From assembly GCA_015061545.1 (NCBI GenBank), contig SUWJ01000024.1, positions 1 through 34,223 of the forward strand: 34,223 nucleotides of DNA, written 5' to 3'. The position numbers and the translations under genes are program-made. Positions within the stretch are counted from its first letter, which is position 1; each line of letters opens with the position of its first letter. Origin of the DNA: Lentisphaerota bacterium. GTDB taxonomy: Bacteria > Verrucomicrobiota > Lentisphaeria > Victivallales > Victivallaceae. A model generated the notes under the pieces. It was given only the letters and a program-made list of their open reading frames with translations, did no database searches and was not told the DNA's origin. This document shows positions 7,930-17,407 of this stretch, piece by piece.

Positions 7930-9147
7930 ATGAATGGTTTTGACATTTATTCCGAGCAGAAAATAGATATGCTTTCTGCCGAGATGAAAAAGCTGGTCGC
8001 CAATGCCTACCGCGCCAAATGCTTTGCCGCCACCGGCTGTATGCGCGAAGGCGGCTTCGGCGATTTCGGCAAAGTTCCGCAGGCGGATATGGAACGCATA
8101 AGTATTTACCGCGGCGGTGAAGGCTTCGGCACCTACGACCACGCCCCTGCTTTGATCAAGTTCCGCAATCAGTATATTTTAGCGTGGAACTCAGGCGAAG
8201 GCAACGAAGATGCCCCCGGTCAGAGTGTGCTTATCGCCAAAAGTTCCGACGGTAAAATCTGGAGCAGACCTCAGGTGATCCTGCAGGGCAATAAAGCCGA
8301 ACGGCAATATTATATGCTGGCAGGATTCTACGTTTACAACGATACGCTTTACATGATGGTTATGGAAAAGTTTGCCGCCGCCCCCGACAGCGGCTTTACC
8401 ATGACCGCCAACGATACAGCTAAAGGCCGCAATTACAACAATCTCTGGAAAAGCAGCAACGGCGAAACGTTCCAGCTGGTCAAACGCAACTTTACGGATA
8501 TGCTGTTTGTTATCCAGCCCCCTGCCCTTACCCCGGAGGGCAGACTGCTTTTAAGTGCCTGCAATTTCAGCGGGCGGCCGGTGGTGCTGCTCTGGCCGGG
8601 CGCCGATCCCGAAGCAACTCCCGAGGTGATCGATCTGCCCTGGCCGGTGAACGAACGCAAGTTCTACGAAGGGCACGATCTGGGGATATACTGTTACGGG
8701 GAAAACTGTTTTTACGCGCTGGATGACGGTACTCTGGTAATGATTCTGCGCAACGAAAACGGCTCTTCGCAGCTGGGGATTGCCATCAGCAATGACGGCG
8801 GCGAGAGCTGGAGTACGATCATGCAGAGCAATTTCCCTGATTCGGCATCCCGACTGGCAACGGGCCGCCTGAGCGACGGCAGGTATTTTATTGTCGGCAA
8901 CTCCACGCGTTTTTATATGGACAGAAACTTTTTTGCCATTTCCCTTTCAAACGACGGCAAAAAGTTTACAAAAATGTATCAGCTTATTGCCGAAGCAGCT
9001 CATCAGCGGTTCGGCGGAGAACTCAAGTGCCACGGCTACCAATATCCGGCGGTACTGACCGACGGCAGCAAACTGTTGATCGCATACAGCGTGAATAAAG
9101 AAGATATTGAGTGCGGAATCCTTGACATTGAATCGTTGCAGATGTAA
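7930..9147 (+). CDS. Sialidase/BNR-repeat family beta-propeller protein
   Basis: A 405-residue protein with Asp-box motifs of the sialidase-type propeller: SSDGKIW (residues 105-111) and SNDGGESW further on, plus a degenerate SNDGKKF near the end. The YDHAPALIKFRNQYILAW segment matches the first strands of such folds. The catalytic Arg triad and Tyr/Glu pair of true exo-alpha-sialidases cannot be assigned with certainty, so it may cleave another sugar or only bind. No signal peptide is visible, suggesting a cytoplasmic location. It starts 16 nt after the stop of the secreted protein without a clear Shine-Dalgarno site and precedes the GH106-like gene, consistent with one transcript. Confidence 0.75.
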   Translation: MNGFDIYSEQKIDMLSAEMKKLVANAYRAKCFAATGCMREGGFGDFGKVPQADMERISIYRGGEGFGTYDHAPALIKFRNQYILAWNSGEGNEDAPGQSVLIAKSSDGKIWSRPQVILQGNKAERQYYMLAGFYVYNDTLYMMVMEKFAAAPDSGFTMTANDTAKGRNYNNLWKSSNGETFQLVKRNFTDMLFVIQPPALTPEGRLLLSACNFSGRPVVLLWPGADPEATPEVIDLPWPVNERKFYEGHDLGIYCYGENCFYALDDGTLVMILRNENGSSQLGIAISNDGGESWSTIMQSNFPDSASRLATGRLSDGRYFIVGNSTRFYMDRNFFAISLSNDGKKFTKMYQLIAEAAHQRFGGELKCHGYQYPAVLTDGSKLLIAYSVNKEDIECGILDIESLQM

Positions 9148-9196
9148 ATTACAGCAAAGTAAAGCAGATTTTGAAAAAGCTCAAGGAGTCAAAACC

Positions 9197-12100
9197 GTGA
9201 ACAGCAATTGTGTTGACAATAGTAAAAAATGTATTTTGCCCGCCGATTTTGCCTACCGCGCCATGCCATTCTGGGCGTGGAACGGCAAGCTGGATCCTCA
9301 GGAATTGCGCCGTCAGGTAAGAATCATGCACGCCATGGGCATGAACGGTTTTTTTATGCACTCGCGGCTTGGTTTGGCAACCGACTATCTGCAGCAGGAG
9401 TGGTTCGACTGCATCAAAGCTGCGTTGGACGAAGCCGAAAAACTGGGCATGACTGCCTCGCTCTACGATGAGGACCGCTGGCCGTCAGGTGCCGCCGGCG
9501 GATTGATAACTGCCGACGAGCGTTACCGTATGCGTTATTTGTATTACGAAATGCTCCCCGCCGGTCAGAAAAGTTCGCTTCAAGGCGAAACGCTGGGCTT
9601 CTACGCCGTGGAACGGGACGGAGATGATGTAAAAAGTTACCGCATGATAACACCCGCTGAAGCGGAAACGCTTGCCTGCGATATTGTGCGCATTTACCGC
9701 GTTATCGCTCCGTCTATCCCCGGATATAACAATGCTGCTTACCTCAATACGCTGGATAAAGATGCGGTCAAAGCCTTTATTGATCTTACCCACGAGCGTT
9801 ACCATCAGGAGATCGGAGAAAAATTCGGCACAAGTGTACCGTTTATATTCACCGATGAACCCAACTACATGGATTACGCCTTTGTCGAACGCCGCCCGTG
9901 GAGCGACAATATTCCTGAACTTTATCAGCAAACTTATCAGGAAGAGTTGATCCCGTTTCTGCCCGAACTCTTTTTCAGCTGTTCCAAAGAGTTTTCCACC
10001 GTGCGTTACAATTTTTATAAACTTGTCACCCGCTTGCTGACCGACGCTTTTGCCAAACAGATCGGCGAATGGTGCCAAAAGCACAATATCGGTCTGACCG
10101 GTCATGTACTGGGGGAAGACAGCCCCTCCTTTCAGGTGGCAGCGGTCGGTTCGGCGATGCAGTTTTACCGGTATATGCAAGCACCGGGGATCGACGTGCT
10201 TACCCAATACTACACCCGCTATGAGCTGCCGATCAAAGCGGCATCGGTCGCCAGACAATACGGCAAAAAATATGTTCTCAGCGAGTGTTACGGCTGCACC
10301 GGCTGGGATTTCCCGCTTTACGGGCACAAGGCTTCAGGCGATTGGCAGTACGCGCTGGGAGTAAATCTGCGCTGCCAGCATCTTTACTGGTACACCATGC
10401 TGGGCGAAGCCAAACGCGATTACCCCGCCAGCATCGGCGGTCAGTCGCCGTGGCACGAAGTTTATCATCAGCTGGAAGATTACTTTGCCCGACTGGGCAG
10501 CGCCTTTGCTCAGGCGCCTGCGGAAATCGATCTGCTGGTACTTTATCCGCTGGAATCAGCGTGGGGCAAAGCGGGTTTCTGCAAACAGCGGCTGCAATTC
10601 GCGGTCGATATCGACAAAGCAATTACGGATTTGACCCTGGATCTGGTCTGCAATCACATACCCTTTGATTTCGGCGATGAACAGATCCTTGCCGATACAG
10701 CGACCTCGGAAGGCGGGCGCTTGCAAGTCAATCAGGTCAGCTACACAACGTTGCTGCTGCCGGAACTGCATACCATCCGCGCCACAACTGTCCGTTTGCT
10801 GGAAGAGTTTTGCCGGCAGGGAGGCAAGGTCTTTGCCATCGGCAACGCTCCTGAGTATTGCGACGGCCGGGCACTTACGGATGATTCGCTGAAAATATTG
10901 TGGAGCAAATTTATTCCGCTTCCCCGCCATAAATCTGCCGATATGCTGACCGCTGATTTGCGGAAATTTTCCTGCTGCGATTCTGACGGCAGAGAGATCG
11001 GCGAAATCCTGCTGCGCAGCGGTTTCGATCCGCAGAAAAATTGTTACATCATGTTTGCCGCCAATACCGGGGCGATTCCCGAGTTCAACGGACTCCGCCC
11101 GCCGACCGACGGCAAACTGCGCAGCTTTGACAATGTTGAATTTGCCATGTTTGCGCCTGAAAATATGCAGTTGCAGAAAATAGATCCTGCCGATGGCACC
11201 GCCCGCGCAGTTGCCGATGTAAATTACGATGGCAGCGCCTACCGTTGGCGCACTCCGCTGGCAGGCAATCAATCCTGCTTATACCGATTGGTAACCGAAG
11301 ATGAATTTATGCCCGTTACAGCCGCTCCGCAGTTTACTGCCGAACTGCCGGTAAAATTTATCAATGCAGAACTTACAGAAAAAAATCTGCTGGTGCTGGA
11401 TCACGCAACGTGTCGGATCAACGGCGATACCACGATGGAAAATATGTATATTTTAACGCTGGATGACCAGCTGCGTGAACTGCTGGGCAGCGAAAAACGC
11501 AGCGGTAATATGCTGCAGCCGTGGTTTGCCGCCAAGCTCGCCGACCACGCTCAGCGCAGCGCCCTGCCGATCGAGTTGGAGTTTGATTTTGAGTGTGGAG
11601 TCATCCCCGCTGACCCGATCGAACTTATCATTGAGCAGCCCGGACTTTACACCATCTGTCTCAACGGCGTGGAACAAAGCAATCAAGTTTGCGGCTATTG
11701 GTGCGATCCTGCGCTGTCGCGGGTGAAACTGGATCTGTCGGCGCTGCGCTGCGGGAAAAATATTCTGACTCTGGCGTGTGACTACTCAGCGGCGCTGCCG
11801 GGGTTGGAAGCAATCTATCTGGCGGGGGATTTCGGAGTAGCGCTGCCCGATAAGCTGATTGCGCCGCAGCTGCTTGAAGCGAAAATCGCTCCTGCCGATT
11901 TGGCGATACCCTATTATGCGGGCAATATGATTTATAATTTTGAGTTTACTCTTGACCGCGATTCGCCAGTGGAAATTACTGCAGACGAATGGGCGGGCAG
12001 CGGAATCGCTCTGAGCATCGACCGATCCCCGCTGAAACTGCTCCTCTCGCCGCCGTGGAAGTTGGTCAGCGATAAACTGAGCGCGGGCAGACACTCGCTG

Positions 12101-12265
12101 CAAATCAAACTCTACGGCAGTTGCCGCAACGCCATGGGACCATTTTATCTTGATCCCATGCCTGACTGGATCGGGCCGAATGAATTCAAGCGCCTGCAAA
12201 CACAGGATAAACAACTGGTGCCATTCGGATTGCAAAGTTTGCCTGAAATTTGCTGTACCGAATAA
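9197..12265 (+). CDS. GH106-like glycoside hydrolase
   Basis: A 1022-residue protein resembling the alpha-L-rhamnosidase-type GH106 group and related hydrolases. The N-terminus shows the characteristic block MPFWAWNGKLDPQELRRQ, then GFFMHSRLGL and LYDEDRWPSGAAGG (about residues 90-102). TDEPN (219-223) and SECYGCTGWD supply candidate acidic catalytic residues. The C-terminal third reads as beta-sandwich/galactose-binding-like domains. No signal peptide is seen. The start is placed at GTG 9197 because AAGGAG lies 8 nt before it; an ATG at 9107 in the same frame would overlap the previous gene and lacks a ribosome site. It probably acts on rhamnose- or uronate-containing oligosaccharides in the cytoplasm, but specificity is unproven. 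Confidence 0.85.
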   Translation: MNSNCVDNSKKCILPADFAYRAMPFWAWNGKLDPQELRRQVRIMHAMGMNGFFMHSRLGLATDYLQQEWFDCIKAALDEAEKLGMTASLYDEDRWPSGAAGGLITADERYRMRYLYYEMLPAGQKSSLQGETLGFYAVERDGDDVKSYRMITPAEAETLACDIVRIYRVIAPSIPGYNNAAYLNTLDKDAVKAFIDLTHERYHQEIGEKFGTSVPFIFTDEPNYMDYAFVERRPWSDNIPELYQQTYQEELIPFLPELFFSCSKEFSTVRYNFYKLVTRLLTDAFAKQIGEWCQKHNIGLTGHVLGEDSPSFQVAAVGSAMQFYRYMQAPGIDVLTQYYTRYELPIKAASVARQYGKKYVLSECYGCTGWDFPLYGHKASGDWQYALGVNLRCQHLYWYTMLGEAKRDYPASIGGQSPWHEVYHQLEDYFARLGSAFAQAPAEIDLLVLYPLESAWGKAGFCKQRLQFAVDIDKAITDLTLDLVCNHIPFDFGDEQILADTATSEGGRLQVNQVSYTTLLLPELHTIRATTVRLLEEFCRQGGKVFAIGNAPEYCDGRALTDDSLKILWSKFIPLPRHKSADMLTADLRKFSCCDSDGREIGEILLRSGFDPQKNCYIMFAANTGAIPEFNGLRPPTDGKLRSFDNVEFAMFAPENMQLQKIDPADGTARAVADVNYDGSAYRWRTPLAGNQSCLYRLVTEDEFMPVTAAPQFTAELPVKFINAELTEKNLLVLDHATCRINGDTTMENMYILTLDDQLRELLGSEKRSGNMLQPWFAAKLADHAQRSALPIELEFDFECGVIPADPIELIIEQPGLYTICLNGVEQSNQVCGYWCDPALSRVKLDLSALRCGKNILTLACDYSAALPGLEAIYLAGDFGVALPDKLIAPQLLEAKIAPADLAIPYYAGNMIYNFEFTLDRDSPVEITADEWAGSGIALSIDRSPLKLLLSPPWKLVSDKLSAGRHSLQIKLYGSCRNAMGPFYLDPMPDWIGPNEFKRLQTQDKQLVPFGLQSLPEICCTE

Positions 12266-12315
12266 AACTTCCTGCCTGCGGCAACTGCAGCAGCATATAA
12301 ACAAAACTCAAAATA

Positions 12316-12350
12316 ACAGCCCTTGGTTTGTAAAAAAACAAAAGGGCTGT
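12316..12350 (+). terminator. Hairpin terminator after the GH106-like gene
   Basis: ACAGCCCTT (12316-12324) pairs perfectly with AAGGGCTGT (12342-12350) around a 17-nt A-rich loop. The following bases (ATATTTAT) are T-rich but not a pure T-run, so termination may be partial. The hairpin overlaps an upstream possible start of the next ORF, which supports using the later ATG. Confidence 0.6.
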
Positions 12351-12415
12351 ATATTTATGCAGCATATCCCGCACCTGCGGATGATTCAACTTGGTATGAA
12401 GGGTATTTATTTGCT

Positions 12416-13195
12416 ATGCAGAAAAAATCTTTTTTCAACCGCCAATCCTGCGCGGTAACTTTGTTATGCAAGCCAACCTCTGCAACTCAGGCAATGGCCT
12501 TGGTCCGGGCTGCGGAGTGTGACGGCGCCGATGCTTTTGCCATTGAAATCCAAAAATTGCCGCAAACTGAACGCACGGTGGATAATTTCAGAAATATCAT
12601 CGGTTGCGCCCAGCTGCCGGGAATGTTTATTGATTACCGCGACGATATTATCCATGGTGCCGACGATGAAGCCCGTCAGCAATATTTACTGATGGCCGCC
12701 GAAGCGGGGGCGGAAGTTATTGATGTAATGGGCGACCTTTACAATCCCTCCCCCCGCGAACTTGCGCTGGATGCTGCAACAATATCCAAACAGAAAAAAC
12801 TGATTGATGAAATCCACCGCCGCGGCGCAAAAGTGCTGATCTCGTCGCACATGACCAACGAAGCGTTGAGCGCCAATGAGGTTTTGGAACACTTGCAGCT
12901 CCAGGCCGCCCGCAATGCCGATATCGTCAAGATCGTAACCCGCGCCGACAGCGAAGAGGAAGCTGCCGAAGCGGTCAGAACCATGATGCTGCTCCACCGA
13001 AAAATGGATCGGCCATTCATCTATCTTTGCTGCGGAAAGTTCGCAAGATTCAGCCGTTACATCGGGCCGCAGCTGGGCGTTGCCGTTGAATTTGCCGTTC
13101 ACGACTACGACAGCGCCGGCGGATACAATCAGCCCACCATCAGCTCTTTCAGAAAAGTGATCGATAATTTTCATTGGAACATTACGGGAGTTTGA
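12416..13195 (+). CDS. Divergent type I 3-dehydroquinate dehydratase-like protein
   Basis: A 259-residue TIM barrel resembling type I 3-dehydroquinases, which dehydrate 3-dehydroquinate through a lysine Schiff base. Counterparts of the key residues are visible: Lys172 (DIVKIVTRADS), His145 (ISSHMT), Arg214 (FSRYIGPQLG) and Gln239 (NQPTISSFRKVI). The early substrate-binding motif, EWRxD in typical enzymes, reads EIQKL here, so its Arg and Asp are replaced. The GxxxTFA-like segment is GVAVEFAVHD. The start is taken at ATG 12416; an in-frame ATG at 12323 lies inside a terminator hairpin. Its place after carbohydrate genes, and the changed residues, suggest either a shikimate-pathway enzyme or a paralogue acting on a related sugar acid. 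Confidence 0.72.
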   Translation: MQKKSFFNRQSCAVTLLCKPTSATQAMALVRAAECDGADAFAIEIQKLPQTERTVDNFRNIIGCAQLPGMFIDYRDDIIHGADDEARQQYLLMAAEAGAEVIDVMGDLYNPSPRELALDAATISKQKKLIDEIHRRGAKVLISSHMTNEALSANEVLEHLQLQAARNADIVKIVTRADSEEEAAEAVRTMMLLHRKMDRPFIYLCCGKFARFSRYIGPQLGVAVEFAVHDYDSAGGYNQPTISSFRKVIDNFHWNITGV

Positions 13196-13214
13196 AAAAA
13201 TATCTCTTCGGCAG

Positions 13215-13243
13215 TTGCTAAAAACACTATTTGACGTTATATT
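13215..13243 (+). promoter_or_regulatory. Predicted promoter for the proS operon
   Basis: TTGCTA (13215-13220), a 17-nt spacer and TATATT (13238-13243) form a reasonable sigma70-type promoter about 54 bp before the proS start. A TTGACG at 13231-13236 lacks a good -10 partner. Confidence 0.35.
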
Positions 13244-13296
13244 ATCTGTTCGAGAGATTTTCAGCAATATAAACACGTTTTTACGGAGATATTTTT

Positions 13297-15033
13297 ATGC
13301 GTTTAAGTAAACTTGTGGGGCGCAGGATCAAGGAAGATCCCAAAGACGCCAAGACTGTAAGTCATAAATTTCTGGTGCGCGGCGGTTATGTAAGAGGCGT
13401 TTCAGCAGGTATTTATTCGCTGCTGCCTACGGGTCAGCGGGTCATTGCCAAGATCGAAAATATCATCCGCGAAGAAATGAACAAAATCGACGGTCAGGAA
13501 GTGCTTATGCCCGTGGTGCTGCCCGCCGAACTCTGGGAAGAATCAGGCCGCTATGCCAGCGTGGGAACCGAACTTTTGCGTTTCCGCGACCGCAACAACA
13601 AACCCATGATTCTGGGTATGACCCACGAAGAAGCCGTGGTGCATCTGGCAAGAACCGAACTTACCAGCTACCGCCAGCTGCCCGCCATGCTCTATCAGAT
13701 CCAAACCAAGTACCGCGATGAAGCCCGCCCCCGCGCCGGACTTATCCGCGTGCGCGAGTTCACCATGAAAGACGCTTACAGCTTCCATACCGATCAGGCG
13801 GATCTGGAAGTTTATTACCGGCGCTGCCATGCCGCCTACGAACGGATCTTCCAGCGGCTGGGCATGAAGAATGTTTTGAGCATCGAAGCCAACTCAGGAA
13901 TGATGGGCGGAGCTGTTTCCCACGAATTCATGGCGCTTTGCGATTGCGGCGAAGATACGATCTTCTACTCCCCCGACCGCAGCTACCGCGCCAACCGCGA
14001 AGTGGCTTATGCCGCGTGGAAATTTGAAAAACCCGCCGAAGCCCTGCCGTTGGAAAAAGTTCATACCCCCAACTGCAAAACCATCGAAGAAGTGGCGGGA
14101 TTTTTGAACCTCAAGCCCGAAAATACCGGTAAGGTGGTCTTTTACCAGAATGCGATCACCGGCGAGCTTATCTGCGCGCTGATCCGCGGCGACTTTGAAG
14201 TCAACGAAAGCAAACTTGCCAACGCGGCAATGGCACCCGAACTGAAATTTGCCGATGACGAGTCGATCCTCGCCGCCGGATGCGTACCGGGTTTTGCCTC
14301 CATCATCAATATTGATGCGTCCAAAATGAAGATGATCGTTGACCGCTCGGTTGCCGAATCGGGCAATCTGGTGGTGGGCGCCAACGAAGCGGATTACCAT
14401 TATATCAACTTCAACTACGATCGTGACTGCGATGTGAACGCTTCCACAGTTACCGATATAGCCACCGTGCGCGAAGGTGACCCCTGCCCGCTGACCGGCG
14501 AACCGCTGAAAATGGAACGCGGTATCGAAGTCGGGAACATCTTCCAGCTGGGGACAAAGTATTCCAAACCCATGAACTGCAATTATCTGGATGTAAACGG
14601 CAAGAGTCACCCCATGATCATGGGCTGCTACGGTATCGGCGTGGGTCGTGCCATGGCCAGTGTTATCGAACAATCCTGCGATGACTACGGTCCGATCTGG
14701 CCCATTTCCATTGCCCCGTGGCAGGTGGAAGTTGTTGCCATCGGCTACGACAAACCCGAAGTCAAAGCCGCTGCCGACAAGATTTATAACGATATGCAAG
14801 CTGCGGGCGTGGAAGTGCTGTTTGACGATCGGGGCGAAAAACCCGGCTTTATGTTCAGCGATGCCGATTTGCTGGGTATTCCCTTCCGCGTGGTGGTTTC
14901 GCCCAAGACGCTGGCAGAAAATGCTGCGGAATTCCGCCGCCGTGACTGCCGCGATGCCGAACGCATTGCGCTGGATGCGGTCAATGATATTGTAATTGAT
15001 GCAGTCAATAAAGAAATGGCGCTCTATAAGTAA
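13297..15033 (+). CDS. proS: Prolyl-tRNA synthetase (bacterial type, with editing insertion)
   Basis: Charges tRNA-Pro with proline in the cytoplasm. The 578-residue length is that of the bacterial-type enzyme. Class II motifs are visible: motif 2 in YRDEARPRAGLIRVREF, with FTMKDAYSFH following, and motif 3 in GCYGIGVGRAMASVIEQ. Residues ~230-400 between them form the YbaK-like insertion that edits Ala-tRNA-Pro (GKVVFYQNAITGELICALIRG region). The C-terminal anticodon-binding domain follows (WQVEVVAIGYD, VLFDDRGEKPGFMFSDADLLG). ACGGAG lies upstream of the ATG. It heads a run of five same-strand genes continuing into nifU and nifS. Confidence 0.98.
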   Translation: MRLSKLVGRRIKEDPKDAKTVSHKFLVRGGYVRGVSAGIYSLLPTGQRVIAKIENIIREEMNKIDGQEVLMPVVLPAELWEESGRYASVGTELLRFRDRNNKPMILGMTHEEAVVHLARTELTSYRQLPAMLYQIQTKYRDEARPRAGLIRVREFTMKDAYSFHTDQADLEVYYRRCHAAYERIFQRLGMKNVLSIEANSGMMGGAVSHEFMALCDCGEDTIFYSPDRSYRANREVAYAAWKFEKPAEALPLEKVHTPNCKTIEEVAGFLNLKPENTGKVVFYQNAITGELICALIRGDFEVNESKLANAAMAPELKFADDESILAAGCVPGFASIINIDASKMKMIVDRSVAESGNLVVGANEADYHYINFNYDRDCDVNASTVTDIATVREGDPCPLTGEPLKMERGIEVGNIFQLGTKYSKPMNCNYLDVNGKSHPMIMGCYGIGVGRAMASVIEQSCDDYGPIWPISIAPWQVEVVAIGYDKPEVKAAADKIYNDMQAAGVEVLFDDRGEKPGFMFSDADLLGIPFRVVVSPKTLAENAAEFRRRDCRDAERIALDAVNDIVIDAVNKEMALYK

Positions 15034-15049
15034 CTGAAAGGCTATAGCT

Positions 15050-15901
15050 ATGTGGAACTATAACGAAAAGGTCATGGACCACTTTCTGAATCCGCGCAAC
15101 GTCGGCGAGGTGGAAAATCCCGACGGCGTGGGCGATGTGGGCAATATAACCTGCGGCGATGCATTGAAGCTGACTTTCAAACTGGATGAATCGGGGCGGA
15201 TCGCCGATGTAAAATTCAAAACTTTCGGCTGTGCCAGCGCAATTGCCTCCAGTTCGGCATTGACCGAGCTGGTCAAAGGTATGACGCTGGAAGAAGCTGC
15301 CCAAGTTACCAATCAGGATATTGTGGCGCTGCTGGGTGAATTGCCCGAAGCTAAAATGCACTGCTCGGTAATGGGTATGGAAGCGTTGCAGGCGGCGATC
15401 GCCAACTATCGGGGCGAAGAAGTTGCGGACAACGGCGACGATCACGAAGGCGCCATCATCTGCCGCTGCTTCGGCGTTACCGATACAAAAATCCGCAACG
15501 TGGCACGGCAGAACAATCTGCATCAGGCAACGGAAATCACCAATTTCTGCAAAGCCGGCGGCGCCTGCGGCAGCTGTCTGGACGAAATCCAGCGGGTGCT
15601 GGATGAAATGTGGAAAGCGGCACCGGCGGCTGAACCCGAGAAAAAAGATGATGATTTCAATAAACTTACCACCGTCCAGAAGGTATTCCGGGTGCAGGAA
15701 GTTATTGATAAAGAAATACGGCCGCTGCTGGAACACGACGGCGGCAGCATTGAACTGGTGGATCTGGCAGGCAACAACGTTATTGTGCGGCTGACGGGGC
15801 GCTGCTCCAGCTGCCCGTCTGCAGGGGTTACGCTCAAATATACCGTTCAGGATAAATTGCGGGAATTTGTCAGCAGCGATTTAACTGTGGAGAGCATATA
15901 A
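15050..15901 (+). CDS. nifU: Full-length NifU-type Fe-S cluster scaffold protein
   Basis: Scaffold on which [Fe-S] clusters are assembled from NifS-derived sulfur. All three classical domains are present in 283 residues. The IscU-like N-domain has Cys35, Asp37, Cys61 and Cys105. The central [2Fe-2S] BFD-like domain has Cys138, Cys140, Cys173 and Cys176 (ICRC and GACGSC). The C-terminal NifU domain has Cys252 and Cys255 (CSSC). GAAAGG precedes the start. Its stop overlaps the nifS start by one base (TAATG), implying coupled translation with its sulfur donor. No nitrogenase genes are nearby, so general Fe-S assembly is the likely job, perhaps including NadA and radical SAM proteins encoded in this window. 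Confidence 0.96.
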   Translation: MWNYNEKVMDHFLNPRNVGEVENPDGVGDVGNITCGDALKLTFKLDESGRIADVKFKTFGCASAIASSSALTELVKGMTLEEAAQVTNQDIVALLGELPEAKMHCSVMGMEALQAAIANYRGEEVADNGDDHEGAIICRCFGVTDTKIRNVARQNNLHQATEITNFCKAGGACGSCLDEIQRVLDEMWKAAPAAEPEKKDDDFNKLTTVQKVFRVQEVIDKEIRPLLEHDGGSIELVDLAGNNVIVRLTGRCSSCPSAGVTLKYTVQDKLREFVSSDLTVESI

Positions 15902-17100
15902 TGGCTGTCGATAAAGTTATCTATGTGGACAACAACGCCACCACCGCGATCGTGCCGGAAGTGCTGGATGCCATGATGCCGTTTCTGACCAACCGTTACG
16001 GCAATCCCGGCAGTATCCACACCTTTGGCGGCAGCGTGGCAGCCGAGGTGGAAAAAGCCCGGCTCAAGGTGGCGGAACTGCTCAATGCCGATCACCGCAA
16101 CCCCGATGGCGAAGCTACCGAGATCATCTTTACATCTTGCGGTACCGAAAGCGACAACGCCGCCATCTGGAGCGCATTGCTGACCAATCCTGAACGCAAA
16201 AAAGTTATTGCCAGCAAAGTCGAACACCCCGCCATTCTCAATCTGGGGCGGGAGCTGGAACGGCGGGGATATATCTTTGAAACGATCCCCGTTGATAACC
16301 ACGGACGTATTGATCTGGAGGCGCTGGAAGAAGCCCTGGACGAAAATACCGCCATTGTCAGCGTAATGTATGCCAATAACGAAATCGGCAACATCTATCC
16401 CGTGGAAAAAATTGCGGAAATGGCTCACCGTTACGGCGCACTTTTTCACACCGACGCAGTTCAGGCGGTGGGCAAAGTGCCGATCGATCTGGCGAACAGC
16501 CAAATTGATATGCTCAGTTGTTCGGGGCATAAACTCCATGCGCCCAAGGGTATCGGTGTGCTGTACGTCCGCCGCGGGATCCGTTTCAGACCGTTTATTG
16601 CAGGCGGTCATCAGGAAAAGGCTCGGCGGGGCGGAACGGAAAATGTTGCCAGCATTGCAGGACTGGGCAAAGCCGCCGAACTGGCGGGGGCAAACATGGC
16701 ACAGGAAGTGGAATATCTGGCGATGCTCCGCGACCGTCTGGAAGCCGGATTGCTGGCCAAAATCCCCCGTATCAAGATCAACGGCGATATGGATTCGCGG
16801 CTGCCCAACACCTCCAGCGTAAGTTTTGAATTTATTGAAGGCGAAGCGATCCTGCTGCTGCTCAATCAATTCGGCATCTGCGCATCTTCGGGCAGCGCCT
16901 GCACAACCGGCAGCTTGGAGCCGTCTCATGTTTTGCGCGCCATGGGTATACCTTACACATCGGCTCACGGGACGATCCGCTTTTCCTTTTCGCGCTGCAA
17001 CACCGTCGAAGAAGTGGATTATATCCTTGAAAAGTTGCCGCCGGTAATTGCCACGCTGCGTAAACTTTCGCCGTACTGGAAAGAGGAATACAACGCATGA
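15901..17100 (+). CDS. nifS: NifS/IscS-type cysteine desulfurase
   Basis: PLP enzyme that releases sulfur from L-cysteine as a persulfide and passes it to NifU. The 399-residue protein shows YVDNNATT at the N-terminus, the PLP-stacking His109 (VEHPA), SGHKLHAPKG with Schiff-base Lys211, and SSGSACTTG with the persulfide-forming Cys334 on a short loop, as in the group I NifS/IscS type. Overlap of one base with nifU and of four bases with the following DUF493 gene shows tight coupling. Confidence 0.96.
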   Translation: MAVDKVIYVDNNATTAIVPEVLDAMMPFLTNRYGNPGSIHTFGGSVAAEVEKARLKVAELLNADHRNPDGEATEIIFTSCGTESDNAAIWSALLTNPERKKVIASKVEHPAILNLGRELERRGYIFETIPVDNHGRIDLEALEEALDENTAIVSVMYANNEIGNIYPVEKIAEMAHRYGALFHTDAVQAVGKVPIDLANSQIDMLSCSGHKLHAPKGIGVLYVRRGIRFRPFIAGGHQEKARRGGTENVASIAGLGKAAELAGANMAQEVEYLAMLRDRLEAGLLAKIPRIKINGDMDSRLPNTSSVSFEFIEGEAILLLLNQFGICASSGSACTTGSLEPSHVLRAMGIPYTSAHGTIRFSFSRCNTVEEVDYILEKLPPVIATLRKLSPYWKEEYNA

Positions 17101-17384
17101 TAAAACTCAATATGCCCGATGTAACACCGGGAAAGCCCGAAATCATCTTCCCGACCAGTTGGAGTTATCGCGCGGTGGTGGATGCAGCCAACGGCAGCGT
17201 GCTGGAAAATCTCAACCGTATTCTGGAAAAATATGGTTATCAGGAGCGGTTTGCCGCCGGCAATGCCTCCAGCGGTCAGCGCTATAAGAGTTTTCACGTT
17301 ACTGTGCAACTTCCCAGCCGGGCGGTAATGAATGAGCTGGGCAAAGCGCTGGGCGAAGTCGAAGGCGTAAAATTCCTGCTGTAA
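17097..17384 (+). CDS. DUF493 (YbeD-like) family protein
   Basis: A 95-residue small cytoplasmic protein. The core, from FPTSWSYRAVVDA through YKSFHVTVQLPSRAVMNELG to VEGVKFLL at the C-terminus, fits the DUF493/YbeD family, an alpha/beta fold resembling regulatory ACT-like domains. The molecular function of the family is not established. It overlaps the nifS stop (ATGA at 17097-17100), so it is translationally coupled to the desulfurase; an accessory or regulatory part in Fe-S metabolism is an inference from this position only. Confidence 0.8.
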   Translation: MIKLNMPDVTPGKPEIIFPTSWSYRAVVDAANGSVLENLNRILEKYGYQERFAAGNASSGQRYKSFHVTVQLPSRAVMNELGKALGEVEGVKFLL

Positions 17385-17407
17385 ATAACAGGAAGCGGGG
17401 GATTTTT

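Noticed and set aside
12323..12415. Upstream in-frame extension of the dehydroquinase-like ORF
   Set aside because: The extra 31 residues fall over a terminator hairpin and do not resemble the family N-terminus.
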